Origin: Duganella sp. CF402
GTDB lineage: Bacteria > Pseudomonadota > Gammaproteobacteria > Burkholderiales > Burkholderiaceae_D
NCBI RefSeq assembly: GCF_900109645.1
Contig: NZ_FOBG01000001.1
Coordinates: forward strand, 2,834,262 to 2,898,261
Direction: 5' to 3'
DNA: 64,000 nt
The stretch's first letter is position 1. Every line of letters starts with the position of its first letter. Position numbers and translations under genes: made by a program. A model generated the notes under the pieces. The model was not told the origin of the DNA, did not search any database, and was given only the letters and a program-made list of their open reading frames with translations. Positions 17,977 through 27,500 of this stretch are shown here, piece after piece.

Positions 17977-19680
17977 ATGCAAACCCCTAATCTCCAGATT
18001 CCTACCCTGAACGCCAATGCAGTGGCCGCGCAAAAAACCAATGTCAGCTTCGGCGCCGGCGGCGACAACGACGCCTTCAAGCAAGCGCTGTCGCGCGAGA
18101 TCGACCAGCGCAGCAACAACGAAAGCAGCAGCGCCAGCAGCAAGCAGCCGACCCGCGCCGCCGAGCGCCCTGCTTCGCGCGCTTCGGCGCCGAAACAGCA
18201 GCAGGCCGCGCCGGCCAGGCAAGCCGAATCCAACAACGACGCCGATGCGCCGCAGCCAGCCGCTGCCGCCGCCAGCACCGAAGTCGCCGCCGCGCCGGCC
18301 AAGAGCGCCTCGAGCGACACCGAAAGCAGCAGCGCCGATAGCAACAGCGCCAGCAGCGACGCCCAGGACGCACAAGCCGCCGATCCGGTGGCCGACATGC
18401 TGGCCCTGGTTGCCGCCTTCAACCAGCCCGCCGCACCGGCCGCCGCGCCGGCCACCGACGCAGCAGCAGCGGGCGCAACCGGCGCAAGCAGCGCCACGCT
18501 GGGCGCCACCGCCAGCGGCGCTGCCGATGCAGCAGCTGCTGGCGCAGCGGCCGCCGCCGCACAAGCCGCCATCGCAGCCGCCGCCGACAAAGCTGGCGCG
18601 ATCGCAAACGCGCCGGCCGCCGTGGCAACTGATGCCGCTGACGCCGCAGCAGCCGACGCTGCAGCCGCGCTGGCCGCCACCGCCGGCGCCGATGCCGCCG
18701 CCCTGCAAGCCGCACAAGACCAGGCCGCAGCCGCCACCGACTTCAAGACCGCGCTGGGCAAGGCCGGCTCCGCTGCACAAGCGGCTGCCGACGCGGCAGC
18801 GGCGGCCGCCGCTGCGGCCGCACTGAGCGCCGCCAGCGGCAAGACTGACGCCAGCCTGACGCCGGAACTGGCCAACGCCGCCGCCAGCAGCGCCAAGGCC
18901 GACGCCCAGCCAGCTGCCGAGGTGGCCGACGCCAGCACCGCGACCGTGGCCGACACCGCGCCGAAAGCTGGCGCCGACGTCATCAACAAGATCGAAACCA
19001 AGGCTGCGCCGGCCGGCGAGGCCCAGCCGCAAGTGTCGCAGACCCAGCAGCAACAGCAGGCCGCCGATCCGGCCCAGCTGGCCGCCGCGTCCAACACCAC
19101 CACCGCCAGCGCCGAGACCACCGCCGTGCTGAAGGAAGCCACGATCACCGTCGCGCCGACCGCCAGCCACGCCGCGCAGGAACTGGCCAAGGCCGCCAGC
19201 GCCGTCCCGACCGACAAGCTGAGCAGCCGCGTCGGCACCCAGCAGTGGGACCAGCAGCTCGGCCAGAAAATCATCTTCATGGCCGCCGGCGGCGAGCAGA
19301 GCGCCACGATGGAACTGAATCCGCCGGACCTCGGCCCGCTGCAAGTGGTGCTGAGCGTGAACAAGGACCAGGCCACCGCCGCCTTCAGCTCGGCCGCGCC
19401 GGAAGTGCGCCAGGCGCTGGAATCGGCGCTGCCGAAACTGAAAGAGATGATGAGCGAAGCCGGCATCCAGCTCGGCAGCGCCACGGTCTCGGCCGGGATG
19501 TCGGATCAGAACAACAGCGCCTACAGCCAGCAAGCCAGCTCGGCGCAAAGCGGCAGCGGTAACGGCAGCAGCCGGGGCGGCGCCGGCTACGGCCGCGACA
19601 CCGGCAGCGACGCCGAGGCAGCGCGCACCACGCAAGCCGCGCGCCGCTTGCCGGCCGGCGCGGTCGATACTTTCGCCTGA
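17977..19680 (+). CDS. fliK: Flagellar hook-length control protein FliK
   Basis: 567 residues. The secreted molecular ruler measures hook length and signals FlhB. Most of it (about 50-420) is Ala/Asp/Thr-rich low complexity, as common in FliK. The C-terminal Flg_hook domain is canonical: MELNPPDLGPLQVVLSVNK, then VRQALESALPKLKEMMSEAG. The ATG at 17977 is chosen over an in-frame upstream codon inside fliJ because it starts after the fliJ stop and opens with a typical short N-terminus. It closes the fliFGHIJK operon; a terminator lies at 19702-19736. Confidence 0.93.
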   Translation: MQTPNLQIPTLNANAVAAQKTNVSFGAGGDNDAFKQALSREIDQRSNNESSSASSKQPTRAAERPASRASAPKQQQAAPARQAESNNDADAPQPAAAAASTEVAAAPAKSASSDTESSSADSNSASSDAQDAQAADPVADMLALVAAFNQPAAPAAAPATDAAAAGATGASSATLGATASGAADAAAAGAAAAAAQAAIAAAADKAGAIANAPAAVATDAADAAAADAAAALAATAGADAAALQAAQDQAAAATDFKTALGKAGSAAQAAADAAAAAAAAAALSAASGKTDASLTPELANAAASSAKADAQPAAEVADASTATVADTAPKAGADVINKIETKAAPAGEAQPQVSQTQQQQQAADPAQLAAASNTTTASAETTAVLKEATITVAPTASHAAQELAKAASAVPTDKLSSRVGTQQWDQQLGQKIIFMAAGGEQSATMELNPPDLGPLQVVLSVNKDQATAAFSSAAPEVRQALESALPKLKEMMSEAGIQLGSATVSAGMSDQNNSAYSQQASSAQSGSGNGSSRGGAGYGRDTGSDAEAARTTQAARRLPAGAVDTFA

Positions 19681-19701
19681 GCGCACGCCGCCATCGCACA
19701 C

Positions 19702-19736
19702 AACCGGGAGCGGCAACCCTGCCCTCCCGGTTTTGT
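19702..19736 (+). terminator. Terminator after fliK
   Basis: Perfect 9-bp stem AACCGGGAG (19702-19710) / CTCCCGGTT (19724-19732) with a 13-base loop and a short T-rich tail (TTGTTGT). It separates the fliF and fliL operons. Confidence 0.75.
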
Positions 19737-19823
19737 TGTCTGTTACACTACGGAAACGCCAAGCAGCAGCGGGAACGCCCCTCTTTTCAGCGGATCCAAC
19801 TGCGCAGGCCTGACCGATAATGA

Positions 19824-19834
19824 CATAATGGCGG
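19824..19834 (+). promoter_or_regulatory. Candidate promoter of fliL operon (CATAAT in ATAATGGCGG)
   Basis: CATAAT (19824-19829) within the word ATAATGGCGG (19825-19834), about 42 bp before the fliL start and after the fliK terminator. No good -35 at 16-18 bp, as at fliF. The exact ten-base match with the fliF upstream region is the main support. Confidence 0.4.
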
Positions 19835-19866
19835 CGTGATCCACTCCCGCTGCAAGAAGGGCTACT

Positions 19867-20400
19867 TTGAAAGCGAACCCAAAAATGAAAGCCGATCAGA
19901 AAGTTGAAGCGCCTTCCGGTGGCGGCAGCAAGAAACTGATCATCATCATCCTGGCTGTTGTGCTCATCCTCGGCGCGGCGGGCGGCGGTGCGGCCTGGTT
20001 CTTCTTGCACGGCAAGGCCGATGCGGAAGAGCATGACGACACGCCGGTCAAGAAGAAAAAATCGAAGAAGCCGGTCGGCCCGCCGGAATACGTGCCGGTC
20101 GAACCGTTCACGGTCAACCTGCAGCCGGGCGAAGCCGGCACCGACCAGTACCTGCAAATCGCCTTCACGCTGGAGGTGGGCGGGCTGGAAGAGAAGGAAA
20201 ACGTCAAGGCCAATATGGCCAAGGTGCGCAGCCGCATGCTGTTGCTGTTGTCGAGCAAGCGCGCCACCGATATCAATACGCCGGAGGGCAAGGTCCAGCT
20301 GGCCAAGGAAATCATTGCGCAACTGCGCGAACCGTTTGAAGACCGCGGCTCGCAGCAGGAAATCGAGGACGTCCTGTTCACGTCCTTCATCATTCAGTAA
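19867..20400 (+). CDS. fliL: Flagellar basal body-associated protein FliL
   Basis: A 177-residue inner-membrane protein that surrounds and supports the stator. A single N-terminal transmembrane segment (about 22-44, LIIIILAVVLILGAAGGGAAW) is followed by a Lys/Asp-rich linker and the periplasmic FliL domain (EYVPVEPFTVNLQPGEAG, then YLQIAFTLEV). Start is taken as TTG at 19867 because AAGAAGGG lies six bases upstream; an in-frame ATG at 19885 is the alternative. It opens the fliLMNOPQR operon. Confidence 0.95.
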   Translation: MKANPKMKADQKVEAPSGGGSKKLIIIILAVVLILGAAGGGAAWFFLHGKADAEEHDDTPVKKKKSKKPVGPPEYVPVEPFTVNLQPGEAGTDQYLQIAFTLEVGGLEEKENVKANMAKVRSRMLLLLSSKRATDINTPEGKVQLAKEIIAQLREPFEDRGSQQEIEDVLFTSFIIQ

Positions 20401-20421
20401 CACAGAGAATCACCGAGAATC

Positions 20422-21405
20422 ATGGCTGATAATTTTCTCTCCCAGGAAGAAGTCGATGCCCTTCTGAAGGGCGTCAACGGCGACCAGGACGACGTCGCGG
20501 CGCAAGAAGACGTCGCGGGAGTACGAACGTACAACCTGGCCACCCAGGAACGGATCGTGCGCGGCCGTATGCCGACGCTGGAAATTATCAACGAACGCTT
20601 TGCCCGCCTGTTGCGCGTCGGCCTGTTCAACTTCCTGCGCCGCAGCGCCGAGGTCTCGGTCGGCTCGGTGCGGGTGTCCAAGTATTCCGAGTTCATCCGC
20701 AACCTGGTGGTGCCGACCAACCTGAACCTGGTGCACATGAAGCCGCTGCGCGGCACGGCGCTGATGGTGTTCGATCCGGGCCTGGTGTTCCTGCTGGTCG
20801 ACAACCTGTTCGGCGGCGACGGCCGCTTCCACACCCGCGTCGAGGGCCGCGACTTTACCCAGACCGAGCAGCGCATCATCCTGCGCATCCTCGACATTGT
20901 GTTCGAGGCTTACACCAAGTCGTGGGAGCCGGTGTATCCGGTCGAGTTCGAGTACATCCGCTCGGAAATGAATACCCAGTTTGCCAACATCGCCACGCCC
21001 AACGAGGTGGTGGTGGCGTCGACCTTTACCGTGGAGCTGGGCTCGGTGTCGGGCCAGATCCACTTCTGCATGCCGTACTCGATGATCGAGCCGATCCGCG
21101 ATTCGCTGACGTCCAGCCTGCAGGGCGAGGCGCTCGAGGTGGACAAGCGCTGGATCCGTTTGATGACGCAGCAGATCCAGATCGCGGAAGTCGAAGTGGT
21201 GGCCTCGCTGGGCACGGCCAAGGTCAATTTCGACGAGATCCTCAATATGCGGGTGGGCGACATCATCCCGCTGACGATCCCGGAACTGATTTCGGCCACC
21301 GTGGACGGGGTGCCGGTGATGGATTGCAGCTACGGCGTCATGAATGGCCAGTACGCGCTCAAGGTCGAGAAACTGCTGGCCAATACCGATAATCTTAAAA
21401 ATTAA
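20422..21405 (+). CDS. fliM: Flagellar motor switch protein FliM
   Basis: 327 residues of the C-ring. The N-terminal CheY-P docking peptide is present (LSQEEVDALLKG, residues 6-17), showing that the motor is built for chemotactic switching although no che genes are in this window. The middle CheC-like domain and the C-terminal SpoA/FliN-like domain (RVGDIIPLTIPELISATVDG) follow. It begins 21 bp after fliL and precedes fliN by 14 bp. Confidence 0.98.
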   Translation: MADNFLSQEEVDALLKGVNGDQDDVAAQEDVAGVRTYNLATQERIVRGRMPTLEIINERFARLLRVGLFNFLRRSAEVSVGSVRVSKYSEFIRNLVVPTNLNLVHMKPLRGTALMVFDPGLVFLLVDNLFGGDGRFHTRVEGRDFTQTEQRIILRILDIVFEAYTKSWEPVYPVEFEYIRSEMNTQFANIATPNEVVVASTFTVELGSVSGQIHFCMPYSMIEPIRDSLTSSLQGEALEVDKRWIRLMTQQIQIAEVEVVASLGTAKVNFDEILNMRVGDIIPLTIPELISATVDGVPVMDCSYGVMNGQYALKVEKLLANTDNLKN

Positions 21406-21419
21406 CACCGGAGAGAATC

Positions 21420-21854
21420 ATGTCGGACAATCAAGACGATCAACCGCTGGACGATGACGATCCGTGGGGTGCGGCGATCGCCGAGCAGGCCCAGGCCGAA
21501 GCGGCCGCGCTGGAAAAGCAGCAGGCTGCGCAAGCGGCCAGCGCCGCCGTGTTCAAGGACTTTTCCGGCACGCCCAGCAAGACCGAGACCCACAACGATA
21601 TCGACTTCATCCTTGATATCCCGGTCCAGCTGACGGTGGAACTGGGCCGCACCAAGATCGCCATCAAGAACCTGCTGCAATTGGCGCAGGGCTCGGTGGT
21701 CGAGCTGGACGGCCTGGCCGGCGAGCCGATGGACGTGCTGGTCAATGGCTGCCTGATCGCCCAGGGCGAGGTGGTGGTGGTGAACGACAAGTTTGGTATC
21801 CGCCTGACTGACATCATCACGCCGTCCGAACGTATTCGAAAACTCAATAAATGA
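21420..21854 (+). CDS. fliN: Flagellar motor switch protein FliN
   Basis: 144 residues. An acidic N-terminal extension (DDQPLDDDDPWGAAIAEQAQ) precedes the SpoA domain: DIPVQLTVELGRTKIAIKNL, then LQLAQGSVVELDGLAGEPMD and VNDKFGIRLTDIITPSERI. FliN completes the C-ring and docks FliH for export. The stop codon overlaps the fliO start (ATGA), so translation is coupled. Confidence 0.98.
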   Translation: MSDNQDDQPLDDDDPWGAAIAEQAQAEAAALEKQQAAQAASAAVFKDFSGTPSKTETHNDIDFILDIPVQLTVELGRTKIAIKNLLQLAQGSVVELDGLAGEPMDVLVNGCLIAQGEVVVVNDKFGIRLTDIITPSERIRKLNK

Positions 21855-22462
21855 AGCACGGACTGATTTCTACCCTCATCCTCGCGGCGGCCCTGGCCGC
21901 CGCGCCTGCAATGGCCCAGCGCAGCGTGTCGGGCACCATCGGCGCGGCCCATGCGGCCACCGAAGCGCCGGCGGCGACGGAAACCGCCGCCAGCGTCGAG
22001 GCCGCCCCCGCTCCTGCAACTCCCGCACCTGCTCCGGCAGCTGCCGCACCGGCCCCGGCGCCGGTCCAGCCGAGCGCGCTGGCGATGACCATCCCGACGC
22101 CGCAAGCAAGCGCGCCGTCGACCGGCGGCGGCCTGTTGCAAACCTCGCTGGCCCTGCTGTTCGTGATTGGCCTGATGCTGGGCCTGGCCTGGCTGACCAA
22201 GCGCTTCGGCCCGAAAAACTTCGGCGGCGGCAACAGCAACGTCAAGCTGGTCGGCTCGCTCAGCGTCGGCACCCGCGAGCGCATCCTGGTGGTGGAAGTG
22301 GGCGAACAATGGATCGTGGTGGGCGCCTCGCCCGGCCGCATGAACGCGCTGGCCACCATGCCGCGCCAGGAAAGCAGCGAGCCGGCCCAGCCGGCCACCG
22401 TCCCCGGCGCCAACTTCGCCGACTGGATCAAACAAACGATAGACAAACGCAATGGCAAATAA
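21851..22462 (+). CDS. fliO: Flagellar biosynthetic protein FliO
   Basis: 203 residues. A signal-peptide-like N-terminus ([18 protein letters not shown]) and an Ala/Pro-rich stretch come before the true membrane anchor at about 96-116 ([21 protein letters not shown]). A cytosolic FliO domain follows ([20 protein letters not shown]). FliO helps FliP ring assembly in the export gate. It overlaps fliN by 4 bp and fliP by 11 bp. Confidence 0.94.
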   Translation: MKHGLISTLILAAALAAAPAMAQRSVSGTIGAAHAATEAPAATETAASVEAAPAPATPAPAPAAAAPAPAPVQPSALAMTIPTPQASAPSTGGGLLQTSLALLFVIGLMLGLAWLTKRFGPKNFGGGNSNVKLVGSLSVGTRERILVVEVGEQWIVVGASPGRMNALATMPRQESSEPAQPATVPGANFADWIKQTIDKRNGK

Positions 22463-23213
22463 GCTGTCCAGCTACGCAACACCACTGCTGATGCTGGCCG
22501 CGCTCGCCCTGCCATTGGCGGCCGGCGCGGAATCGAACATCGGCATCCCCGCATTAACTTCAACGCCAGCACCTGGCGGCGGCACCAACTACACGCTGCC
22601 GATCCAGACCATGCTGCTGATGACGGCGCTGACCTTCATCCCGGCCGCGCTGTTGCTGATGACCAGCTTCACCCGCATCATCATCGTGCTGTCGCTGCTG
22701 CGCCAGGCGCTGGGCACGCAGTCGGCGCCACCGAATCAGGTGATGGTCGGGCTGGCACTGTTCCTGACCCTGTTCGTGATGGGCCCGACCTTCGACAAGA
22801 TCTACAACGAAGCTTACCTGCCCTTGCAGGAAAACAAGCTCAACATGATGCAGGCGCTCGACAAGGGCGCCGCGCCATTAAAAACTTTCATGCTCAAGCA
22901 AACCCGCCAGGCCGACCTGGCGCTGTTCGTCAAACTGTCGCGCAGCCCCGCCCTGCAGGGGCCGGAAGACGTGCCGCTGCGGATCCTGGTGCCGGCGTTT
23001 GTCACCAGCGAGCTGAAAACCGCGTTCCAGATCGGCTTTGCCATCTTCATTCCATTTCTGATTATCGACATGGTGGTCGCCTCTGTACTTATGTCGATGG
23101 GCATGATGATGATGTCGCCGGCAGTGATTTCGCTGCCGTTCAAGCTGATGCTGTTTGTGCTGGTGGATGGCTGGCAACTGCTGTTGGGCTCGCTGGCCCA
23201 GAGCTTTTACTAG
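22452..23213 (+). CDS. fliP: Flagellar export gate protein FliP
   Basis: 253 residues. A cleavable signal peptide ([17 protein letters not shown]) is followed by the FliP core: [39 protein letters not shown], and [20 protein letters not shown]. Four transmembrane helices end with [20 protein letters not shown]. FliP forms the pentameric channel of the type III gate with FliQ and FliR. The ATG lies inside the end of fliO, and fliQ follows after 9 bp. Confidence 0.98.
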   Translation: MANKLSSYATPLLMLAALALPLAAGAESNIGIPALTSTPAPGGGTNYTLPIQTMLLMTALTFIPAALLLMTSFTRIIIVLSLLRQALGTQSAPPNQVMVGLALFLTLFVMGPTFDKIYNEAYLPLQENKLNMMQALDKGAAPLKTFMLKQTRQADLALFVKLSRSPALQGPEDVPLRILVPAFVTSELKTAFQIGFAIFIPFLIIDMVVASVLMSMGMMMMSPAVISLPFKLMLFVLVDGWQLLLGSLAQSFY

Positions 23214-23222
23214 GAGGCCGCG

Positions 23223-23492
23223 ATGACGCCCGAAAGCGTGATGACGATGGGCCGCCATGCGATGGAAATTACCCTGATGATCGCCGCCCCCATGCTGCTG
23301 GTGGCGCTGATCATCGGCCTGGTGGTGTCCATTTTCCAGGCCGCCACCCAGATCAATGAGCAGACGCTGTCCTTCATCCCCAAGCTGGTCGGCATTTTCG
23401 TGGCGCTGGTGGTGGCCGGGCCGTGGATGCTGTCGGTCATGCTCGACTACATGCGCGAAGTGTTCAACGGCATTCCCCTGCTGGTAGGCTAG
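23223..23492 (+). CDS. fliQ: Flagellar export gate protein FliQ
   Basis: An 89-residue protein with two transmembrane helices (LMIAAPMLLVALIIGLVVSI and GIFVALVVAGPWMLSVML). The family motif QAATQINEQTLSFIPKL is exact. FliQ wraps around the FliP-FliR core. The ATG has AGGAGG upstream. Length is normal. Confidence 0.98.
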   Translation: MTPESVMTMGRHAMEITLMIAAPMLLVALIIGLVVSIFQAATQINEQTLSFIPKLVGIFVALVVAGPWMLSVMLDYMREVFNGIPLLVG

Positions 23493-23588
23493 AGCACTGT
23501 CGTTTTATCAATTTGTAACAGTTTCCGATTTACTAAAAAGTTCGTCTACAATGCAGAAAGATGCCGGACGGAAATGTAACAGACCCTT

Positions 23589-24431
23589 ATGCTGACCGTC
23601 TCTTCCGCCGATATCAATATGTGGGTAGCCGGATTGCTGTGGCCGCTGGCCCGCATCCTGGCCCTGATCGCCGCCTCGCCGCTGCTCGGCAACAGCGCGG
23701 TGCCGGCCAGCGTCAAGGTCAGCCTGGGCGTGGGCATCGCCATGATCGTGGCGCCGGCGGTGCCGGCTTGGCCCGCCACCGACCCGCTGTCGATGGCCGG
23801 CATCCTGATCGTGCTGCAGGAAATGCTGATCGGGCTGGCGATGGGGTTCAGCATCCGCATCATTTTTGCGGCGGTGGAAATGGCCGGGGAGATTTCCAGC
23901 CTGACGATGGGCCTGGGGTTCGCGACGTTTTTCGATCCGACCACCCAGGGCCGCTCGTCGGCCATCAGCCAGTTTCTGTCGCTGGTGGCGACGATGGCGT
24001 TTTTGGCGGTGAATGCGCATTTGGTGTTGCTGTCGGCGCTGGTGGAGAGCTTTTCCACGCTGCCGGTGTCGAGCATCCCCATCTACGGCGGCGGCTTCAA
24101 GCAGCTGGCCGACTGGGGCGGGCGGATTTTCAGCACCGGGGTGCAGCTGTCGCTGCCGATCGTGGCGGCCTTATTGATTACCAACGTGGCGCTGGGGATT
24201 TTGACCCGCGCCGCGCCGCAGTTGAACTTATTTGGGATCGGCTTTCCGATTACCCTCGGCATGGGCTTGCTGGTGATCGCGATGACCCTGCCGTACTTCG
24301 GAGCGCCGATCCAGAACCTGTTTTTGGACGGGATTGAACGCGCCAGGCTGATGCCGCGCACCTGGTCGCAGCGACCGCCCGTAGTTAAACCGGCAAGCTT
24401 GCCGATTCGACCTCCGGGCCTGCAGCCATAG
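23589..24431 (+). CDS. fliR: Flagellar export gate protein FliR
   Basis: A 280-residue membrane protein with about six transmembrane helices. Family features include AGLLWPLARILALIAASPLL, then LQEMLIGLAMGFSIRIIFAA and GEISSLTMGLGFATFFDP. FliR starts the helical FliPQR gate. A 96-bp gap separates it from fliQ, larger than elsewhere in the operon. The Pro/Arg-rich tail (about 255-280) is longer than in the enterics and contains the palindrome CGGCAAGCTTGCCG (24391-24404). Confidence 0.97.
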   Translation: MLTVSSADINMWVAGLLWPLARILALIAASPLLGNSAVPASVKVSLGVGIAMIVAPAVPAWPATDPLSMAGILIVLQEMLIGLAMGFSIRIIFAAVEMAGEISSLTMGLGFATFFDPTTQGRSSAISQFLSLVATMAFLAVNAHLVLLSALVESFSTLPVSSIPIYGGGFKQLADWGGRIFSTGVQLSLPIVAALLITNVALGILTRAAPQLNLFGIGFPITLGMGLLVIAMTLPYFGAPIQNLFLDGIERARLMPRTWSQRPPVVKPASLPIRPPGLQP

Positions 24432-24462
24432 GGAAATTCAATAGCCGTCGTGTGTATTTTGG

Positions 24463-24491
24463 TTTCCATGAGGCAATGAGCCGCGTATCAT
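24463..24491 (+). promoter_or_regulatory. Possible sigma-70 promoter of the giant repeat gene
   Basis: TTTCCA (24463-24468), 17-bp spacer, TATCAT (24486-24491), 25 bp before the chosen ATG. Each hexamer matches four or five of six consensus positions. No sigma-28-spaced site is present in this 85-bp gap, so the gene may also be read through from fliR. Confidence 0.35.
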
Positions 24492-24516
24492 GGGAGCTTG
24501 CCTGGAGAAACCTGTA

Positions 24517-27500
24517 ATGAGCACGCAAATACCGAGCTTTACCACTGACCAAATCGCCTTGTGGACCACCGCGCAGATCAAAGCGCTGGGCACCGAGGAC
24601 ATGCAGGCGTTCTCCTCCGATCAGATAGGCGCACTTACCACGGCCAATGTACGCTTCCTGCGCACCGATCAAATCGCAGCGCTGGGACTAGCCGGCATCG
24701 CCGGCCTGACCACAGACGCGATCCAGGCCTTCAAGCCAGCCAATATTACCGCGCTGACCAGCGACCAGGTGCTGACGCTCAGCACCGACCAGCTGGTGGC
24801 CCTGACCACCCAGGAAATCGTCGCCCTGACCTCCCGCCAGCTCAACATCCTGGCGCCGGCCCAGCTGGCCGCGCTGGAGACCCAGGACGTGCGCGCGCTG
24901 CAGCTGGCCCAGGTCAGCAGCATCAGCTCCGACCAGATCATCAACCTGACCACCGACCAGCTCACCAGCATGAGCTCGGCGCAACTGCGCGCCATCAGCA
25001 CCCGCGCCATCACCGCGATGAGCAGCGACCAGATCGCGTCGCTGGTGTCGAACCAGTTGCAGCAAATCGCCACCCAGCAACTGAACGCCCTGAGCGCCTC
25101 CCAGCTGTACTCGGTCACGACCGACCAGATCGCCCAACTGAGCACCTTGCAAGTGAGCGCGCTGTCGAGCGACTTCCTGCAAGCCCTGAGCAGCGACCAG
25201 TTTGGCGCGATGGAAACGCGCGACCTGATCTGGTTGAGCAGCCGCCAGATCCGCGCCCTGACCGATGTCCAGCTGGCCGGCCTCAGCACCGACCAGGCGC
25301 ATGCCCTGCGCAGCAATGAAGTGGCGGCGCTGCGCGCCGACCAGTTGGCCGTGCTCAGCACCGACCAGCTGGTCGCCATCGCCTCGCTGGCGCCGCTCAG
25401 TTCGGCCCAGATCAGCGGCCTGACCACCGACCAGGTCACCTCGCTGGCGACCAAGACCATTGCCGCCCTGAGCAGCGCCCAGCTGGCGGCGCTGAACGCC
25501 GACCAGGTGGTGGCGCTCAATAGCGACCAGTTGATCGCCCTCGGTACCGCGCAAGTGGCGGCGCTGACCACCAGCCTGCTGACCCAGTTGACCACCACCC
25601 AGGTGCAGGCCATCGAAACGCGCGACATCCTGGCCCTGGACAGCAACCAGCTGCGCGCCCTGAGCTTCGACCAGGTCCAGGCCCTGACCACCGCCCAGCT
25701 GGCGAGCCTGGCCAGCGACATGCTGCCGGCCCTGCTGCCGGACCAGGTTGCCGCCCTCAGCAGCGACCAGCTGGCGGCCTTGAAAAACCTGGTGAAACTG
25801 ACCACCGCGCAGTTTGCCGCGCTCACCACCGACCAGCTGGTCACGCTGGAAAGCAAGGACCTGGTGGCCCTGAGCAGCAGCCAGCTGGCGGCGCTGACCT
25901 ATGACCAGATCCAGTCCCTGACCACCGACCAGGTGGTGCTGCTGAACACCACCCAGTTCAACACCCTGAGCACCAGCGTGTTCGCCCAGCTCACCACCGA
26001 CCAGATCAAGGCGATCGAAACGCGCGATATCCGCGTCCTCAATACGGCCCAGATCCAGGCCCTGAGCTATGACCAGCTGCAGGCGCTGACCACCGACCAG
26101 ATCTATGCCCTGACCACGGCCGATGCGCAAGCGCTGCGCCCGGACCAGCTGGCGGTGCTGACCACCGACCAGATCATCGCCATCAAGACCCTGCTGCCGC
26201 TGACCACCAACCAGGTGGTGTGGCTGACGACCGACCAGATCGCCGCGCTGGAAACCAAGGACATCGCCCTGCTCACCAGCGCCCAGCTGGCCGCGCTGAA
26301 TATCGACCAGGTGCAGGCGCTGACCAGCGACCAGCTGGCAGCGCTGGGCACGGCCCAGGTAGCCACCTTGACCACCACCATCCTGAGCGCGCTGACCACG
26401 CTGCAAATGCAGGCGCTGGAGACGCGCGATGTGGCGGTGCTGACCGCCAATCAGGTGCGCTCCCTGCTCACCGAACAAGTGGCGGCCCTGAGCACCGACC
26501 AGGTCAGCGCGCTCAGCACCAGCGCCGAGCAAGCGTTGACGGCCGACCAGATCGCCACCCTGAGCACCGACCAGATCGTCGCGCTGAAAACCCTGGTGCC
26601 GCTGACCACCACGCAAATCCAGGCCCTGACCACTGACCAGCTGGTATCGATCGAAAGCCGCGATGTGATCGCCCTGACCAGCGCCCAGCTGGCGGCGCTG
26701 ACCTATGACCAGGTCCAGGCCCTGACCAGCGACCAGCTGGTCGGCCTGACCGCGTCGCAGTTTGCCGACATGAGCACCAATATGCTCAACACGCTGACCA
26801 CCGACCAGGTCCGCGCGATTGAAACGCGCGACATCGGTGCGCTGCGCGCGGCCCAGGTGGCGCTGCTGTCGACCAACCAGCTGACGTCGCTGCTGACCGA
26901 CCAGTTCAACGCCCTCAGCAGCGCGGCGGTGGGCGCCCTGAGCACCGACCAGATCAGCGTGCTGACCACCGACCAGCTCAACGCCATGAACACCCTGGCC
27001 GGCATGTCGAGCCGCCAGCTGGCGGCGTTCACCACCGACCAGATCAGCTCGCTGAGCACGCGCAACCTGGCCACGCTGGCCAGCAACCAGCTCGGCGTGC
27101 TGAACGCCGACCAGGTGCTGTCGCTGACCACCGACCAGATCGTCGCGCTCAGTGGCGGCCAGTTCCGCGGCCTGAGCTCGAGCGGCATCGCCGCCCTCAG
27201 CACCGACCAGGTGCAAGCGATCGAAACGCGCGACGTCGCGGTGCTGAATACCCAGCAACTCAACAAGCTCACCACCGACCAGATCGTGGCCTTGCTGACC
27301 GCGCAGATCTACGCGCTCGACACGGCGCAGGAGACCGCGCTCACCACCGACCAGATCGCCGCACTGAGCAGCGACCAGATCGACGCCCTGCGCTCGCTGG
27401 CGGCGCTGACCACGCGCCAGATCCGCGCCCTTACCAGCGACCAGGTCGGCGCCCTCAACTCCAGCGACCTGGTCAGCCTGAGCACGCGCCAGCTGGCCGC

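Noticed and set aside
24386..24408. Sigma-28-like TAAA ... GCCGATTC near the end of fliR, before the giant gene
   Set aside because: The two halves are four bases too close compared with the fixed 11-bp spacer at all other sites in the window.
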